A DNA stretch of 64,000 nucleotides from Nocardia sp. alder85J (GTDB taxonomy: Bacteria > Actinomycetota > Actinomycetes > Mycobacteriales > Mycobacteriaceae): the NCBI RefSeq assembly GCF_020176955.2, contig NZ_JAIUCZ020000002.1, forward strand, positions 434,001 to 498,000, in the 5' to 3' direction. Position 1 is the first letter of the stretch, and the number at the start of each line of letters is the position of its first letter. Positions 61,181-64,000 of this stretch are shown piece after piece. A program made the translations under genes and the position numbers. The notes under the pieces are model-generated. The model was not told where the DNA came from. It did not search any database and saw nothing but the letters and a program-made list of their open reading frames with translations.

Positions 61181-61208
61181 CCACTCTCGCAACGGAAACG
61201 GAATAACC

Positions 61209-62297
61209 ATGAAGGCCATGATCGTCAACGCGATCGGCGCGGGCTTCGCCCCCGCCGAGGTGCAACTCGCCGACCCCGTGGGCCGCGAAGTGGTCGTCGG
61301 CATCAAGGCGTCGGGCCTGTGCCACACCGACCTCACCTTCTCCCGCTTCGAGATGGGCGTGCCCACCCCGATGCTGCTCGGCCACGAGATCAGCGGTGTG
61401 GTGGAGCGGATCGGCCCGGACGTCACCGATCTCGCCGTCGGCGACCACGTCGTCGCCTGCCTGGTGCAGTACTGCGGCAGCTGCGACAAGTGCCTCACCG
61501 GCCACATCTACCAGTGCACCCGTCCCGAGGCGACACTGCGTACCGCGGAACAGGATCCGCGGATCTCGCACGACGGCCACGCGGTCAGCCAGGTGTTCGG
61601 GCTCGGCGGTTTCGCGCAGCAGGCCCTCATCCACGAGGCCCAGCTGGTGAAGATCCCCGCCGAGGTCCCCTTCCCGCAGGCGGCCCTGCTGGGCTGCGGC
61701 GTCGTCACCGGCGCCGGCTCGGTGATCAACACGGCCGCAACGAAACCCGGCGACACGGTGGTGATCATCGGCGCCGGCGGCGTCGGCCTCAACGCGGTCA
61801 GCGGCGCGGTCGTCGCCGGCGCCGCCACCATCATCGCGGTCGACATCACCGCCGAGAAGCTGGCGCTCGCCCGGCGCTGCGGCGCCACCCACACCGTCGA
61901 CTCCTCGAAAGTCGATCCGGTGCAAGCGGTTCTGGACATCACCGGCGCCGGCGCCGACGCCGTCTTCGATTTCGTCGGCATTCCCGCGGTCACCGAACAG
62001 GCCCTGGCCATGACCGCCGTGGGCGGCGGCCTCTACCTGATCGGCCTGGTCGACCCGACCGTCCAATTCCCCCTCGCCCCCCTGGCGCTCATCATGTCCC
62101 AGAAGCGCATCCAGGGCATCAACATGGGCTCGACCACCCCCCGCCACGACATCCCGATGTTCGCCCGCCTCTACCTGGAGGGCCGCTTCAACCTGGACGA
62201 CCTGGTCTCCCGCACCATCGCTCTGGACGAGGTCGAAAAGGGCTACGCCGCACTGGAATCCCCGGACGTGGCCCGCGTGGTCATCACCTCCTTCTGA
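61209..62297 (+). CDS. Zinc-dependent alcohol dehydrogenase
   Basis: The 362-residue medium-chain dehydrogenase has GLCHTDLTF (catalytic-zinc Cys, about 36-44), LGHEISG (about 58-64), structural Cys in CGSCDKCLTGHIYQC (about 91-105), Rossmann loop IIGAGGVGLNAV and AVDITAEKLALARRCGA. It resembles class III-type, NDMA-dependent actinobacterial enzymes. It lies 28 bases after the SDR in the same operon. Confidence 0.88.
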   Translation: MKAMIVNAIGAGFAPAEVQLADPVGREVVVGIKASGLCHTDLTFSRFEMGVPTPMLLGHEISGVVERIGPDVTDLAVGDHVVACLVQYCGSCDKCLTGHIYQCTRPEATLRTAEQDPRISHDGHAVSQVFGLGGFAQQALIHEAQLVKIPAEVPFPQAALLGCGVVTGAGSVINTAATKPGDTVVIIGAGGVGLNAVSGAVVAGAATIIAVDITAEKLALARRCGATHTVDSSKVDPVQAVLDITGAGADAVFDFVGIPAVTEQALAMTAVGGGLYLIGLVDPTVQFPLAPLALIMSQKRIQGINMGSTTPRHDIPMFARLYLEGRFNLDDLVSRTIALDEVEKGYAALESPDVARVVITSF

Positions 62298-62464
62298 ATC
62301 GCCGCCGGTGCCCCGCCGCCCTCCGCCGCGTGGCACCGGCCCGATCCGGGCGCGGGCAACGTGGCCGAGATGTGCGGAAACCGGCGGTGCGGGATGCCCG
62401 GCGGCCGGTGACCGGACCGTCGCAGGCACTGTGGCGGCCCGGTCACCGGGGTTGCAGGGGTGCC

Positions 62465-62493
62465 TTGACAGCGGGCCGGGGGTGGATCATTCT
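62465..62493 (+). promoter_or_regulatory. Promoter of the TetR-SDR operon (TTGACA-N17-CATTCT)
   Basis: A perfect -35 TTGACA (62465-62470), 17 bases, and CATTCT (62488-62493) place the start at about 62500-62501, the A of the TetR ATG, so the transcript is leaderless. Confidence 0.65.
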
Positions 62494-62521
62494 GGAAACT
62501 ATGGAAACCACGATAGTTTCC
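62494..62521. promoter_or_regulatory. TetR operator overlapping the start codon
   Basis: GGAAACTAT (62494-62502) and ATAGTTTCC (62513-62521) are perfect inverted repeats with a 10-base spacer. The palindrome covers the transcription start and the first codons of the TetR gene, an autorepression geometry. Confidence 0.7.
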
Positions 62522-63127
62522 TCAGTTTCCGAGCGGCGGCGGGCCGAGGTGATCCTCGACGCGGCGGGGCGGCTGTTCCTGGCGCCCGGGCCCGGACGGG
62601 TCGGTATGGACGACCTCGCTCGCGATCTGGGGATGAGCAAGAAGACGATCTACCGGTACTTTCCCGATAAGCACAGCCTGCTGATCGCGGTGCTCGACCG
62701 GCAGTTCGAGGCCGTCGAGCACACGCTGGCGGCGGCTGCCGAGGCCACGCGGGACCGGCCGTTCGGTGAGCAGATGCGGCGTTTCCTGCTCGCGGCAGCT
62801 GGTGAGCTCGGGCGGATCGGTGCGGCTCAACTGGCGACCGGTCGCGGTGACGCGGTGTTGCGCCGGCATGTGGAGCAGCGGATCGAGGCGGTGGTGTATC
62901 GGCGGCTCGAGGAGCTGTTCCGGGAGGGGTATCGGCGCGGGCAGCTGTCGGCGCCGCCGGAACTGCTGGCCGAGATCACCCGCGGCGCGGTGGAGCGGCT
63001 GCTGAATTCACGACTTCCGCACGAACTCGATTGCACCGCAGCCGATCTGCTGCGGTCGACTGTCGACATCCTGCTGCACGGGGCGATCCGCCCCGGCCGC
63101 GACGACGAACAGGAGGCGGCCTCATGA
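62501..63127 (+). CDS. TetR-family transcriptional regulator
   Basis: The 208-residue protein has a typical TetR N-terminus: RAEVILDAAGRLFLAPGPGRVGMDDLARDLGMSKKTIYRYFPDK in pieces over about 13-57. A helical C-terminal ligand domain follows (EQMRRFLLAAAGELGRIGAAQL; EQRIEAVVYRRLEELFREGYRRGQL). No ribosome site; leaderless from TTGACA-N17-CATTCT. The gene overlaps the SDR gene by four bases, so both are controlled together. The 203-base gap before it holds only its promoter. Confidence 0.88.
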   Translation: METTIVSSVSERRRAEVILDAAGRLFLAPGPGRVGMDDLARDLGMSKKTIYRYFPDKHSLLIAVLDRQFEAVEHTLAAAAEATRDRPFGEQMRRFLLAAAGELGRIGAAQLATGRGDAVLRRHVEQRIEAVVYRRLEELFREGYRRGQLSAPPELLAEITRGAVERLLNSRLPHELDCTAADLLRSTVDILLHGAIRPGRDDEQEAAS

Positions 63128-63879
63128 CCGGTACGACCGGCCGGGTGGCGTTGGTGACCGGGGCCAGTAGCGGAATCGGCGCGGCCACCGCGCGATTGCT
63201 GGCCGAACGGGGGATGCGGGTGGTGGTGGACTATCTGCACAGTGATCGGGCGGCCGCGGAGGTCGTCGCCGGTATCGAGGCGGCGGGCGGTGTGGCCATG
63301 GCATTCCAGGCCGACGTCCGCGATCCCGAGGCCGTGGACACCATGCTCGACCAGGTCGGGGCGGCCTGGGGCGGGGTCGATGTGCTGGTGCACAACGCGT
63401 TGACTCCCTACGCGATCAAGCCGTTTCGCGAGATGACGTGGGACGAGTTGGGCGGCAAGCTCGACAGCGAATTGCGCACCGCGTTCGTGGTGACCAAGGC
63501 GGTGCTCCCCGCCATGACCGCACGGGGCTGGGGGCGGCTGATCTACCTCGGCACCGGGCTCGCCCGGCAGCCCCGGGCGGGCATGATCGCACTGGGCACG
63601 GCCAAGGCCGCACTCGCCCAGTTCGCCCGGTATCTCGCCCAGGAACTGGGGCCGCAGGGCATCACGGTCAATGTCGTCGAACCCGGTCCGGTGGCCGAGA
63701 CCCGGATCTCCCAGGTGCTCGACGACGAGTTGAAGGACCGGCAGATCGCCGCGACCCCACTGGGCCGGCTGGCCCGGCCGGGCGATGTCGCCCGCGCGGT
63801 CGCCTTCTACGCCGGAGAGGACGCCGCCTTCATGACCGGCACCACCGCCGCGGTCAACGGCGGCATGTCGATGTACTGA
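63124..63879 (+). CDS. SDR-fold protein lacking the catalytic tyrosine
   Basis: The 251-residue SDR fold has TGASSGIGAATARLLAERG (about 11-29), the NADP-site region VVVDYLHSDRAAA, FQADVRDPEAVDTML, and HNALTPY in place of NNAG. At the active site the expected YxxxK reads LGTAK (Leu for Tyr) and the catalytic Ser position is LGTG, so oxidoreductase activity by the usual mechanism is unlikely. C-terminal GGMSMY. It could be a lyase, a structural partner or an enoyl reductase-like protein. It is four-base coupled to the TetR gene. Confidence 0.75.
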   Translation: MTGTTGRVALVTGASSGIGAATARLLAERGMRVVVDYLHSDRAAAEVVAGIEAAGGVAMAFQADVRDPEAVDTMLDQVGAAWGGVDVLVHNALTPYAIKPFREMTWDELGGKLDSELRTAFVVTKAVLPAMTARGWGRLIYLGTGLARQPRAGMIALGTAKAALAQFARYLAQELGPQGITVNVVEPGPVAETRISQVLDDELKDRQIAATPLGRLARPGDVARAVAFYAGEDAAFMTGTTAAVNGGMSMY

Positions 63880-63903
63880 GAGGTACCCGAGAAAGGAATT
63901 GCC

Positions 63904-64000
63904 GTGCACACCCTCGATCTCGCCTACGTGGGCCGCGGCCTGCACGAGGAACTGGTCGCCTACATCGCCGATCAGGAGGACTTCTACGCCGACGAGGGCG
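63904..64000 (+). CDS. Unknown protein, 5' end only (3' partial)
   Basis: GTG 63904 follows GAAAGGAA by five bases and reads HTLDLAYVGRGLHEELVAYI and onward for 32 codons until the window ends. It starts 24 bases after the SDR stop, so it belongs to the same TetR-controlled operon. Too little is visible to name the family. Confidence 0.5.
   Translation, partial: MHTLDLAYVGRGLHEELVAYIADQEDFYADEG

Overview
The window is high-GC DNA with mostly GTG/ATG starts, short spacers and many four-base stop/start overlaps. Its gene families point to a mycolic-acid actinomycete, most likely Nocardia or a close relative: a conservon-type histidine kinase with DUF742, DUF3089 and DUF2510 proteins, mycofactocin-linked dehydrogenases, and a steroid-like beta-oxidation gene set. 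This is inferred from gene families; no rRNA or other marker is present. I see no tRNA, rRNA, CRISPR array or intact insertion sequence.

Region 1 (1-15045) is mixed chromosomal content. It opens with the 3' end of a NERD-like nuclease gene. Then come a secreted glycine/alanine-rich protein, an ABC-F ribosome-protection-type ATPase, a coupled SRPBCC-EVE-MarR operon, a metallophosphoesterase, a MarR regulator, a reduced conservon (histidine kinase-like protein, DUF742, peptide-binding lipoprotein), a redoxin/TetR divergent pair around a perfect palindrome, a DEAD-box RNA helicase with a structured leader, and a SnoaL-like protein.

Region 2 (15288-29679) is the most unusual part. A minus-strand pair (vWA protein and ARPP-1-like protein) stands back to back with a plus-strand operon of eight genes. 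These encode a sigma-like factor, a papain/C39-like cysteine peptidase, an unknown 177-residue protein, a dynamin-like protein without a P-loop, two P-loop dynamin-like GTPases, an Hsp70/actin-fold ATPase and a 1117-residue HerA/FtsK-type ATPase. Five of the six junctions from the unknown protein to the ATPase overlap by four bases or lie within 25 bases. I read this as one multi-protein machine, plausibly membrane-remodelling or defensive, and it is the best candidate here for an undescribed system. A 669-base low-coding stretch follows, containing a short fragment resembling the vWA gene and a small tandem repeat.

Region 3 (29837-34135) holds a DUF2510 membrane protein, a membrane-anchored unknown, a GNAT acetyltransferase, an AraC regulator and a secreted DUF3089 hydrolase, closed by a perfect 16-bp terminator-like hairpin.

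Region 4 (34139-64000) is a large catabolic cluster. It encodes two acyl-CoA ligases, two CaiB/BaiF CoA-transferases, a paired acyl-CoA dehydrogenase, crotonases, an Ltp2/DUF35-type retro-aldolase pair, an HsaA-like flavin monooxygenase with a flavin reductase, a cytochrome P450 and its 3Fe-4S ferredoxin, an HMG-CoA-lyase-like enzyme, zinc alcohol dehydrogenases, aldehyde dehydrogenases and SDRs. Together they would oxidise, activate and shorten a hydrophobic alicyclic, terpenoid or steroid-like substrate. Two divergent promoter regions in this cluster (48495-48560 and 55910-55953) share the same hexamer direct-repeat architecture. A large ATPase with a C-terminal SARP-type domain, encoded between them, is the likely regulator. 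Two TetR genes carry evident autoregulatory palindromes.
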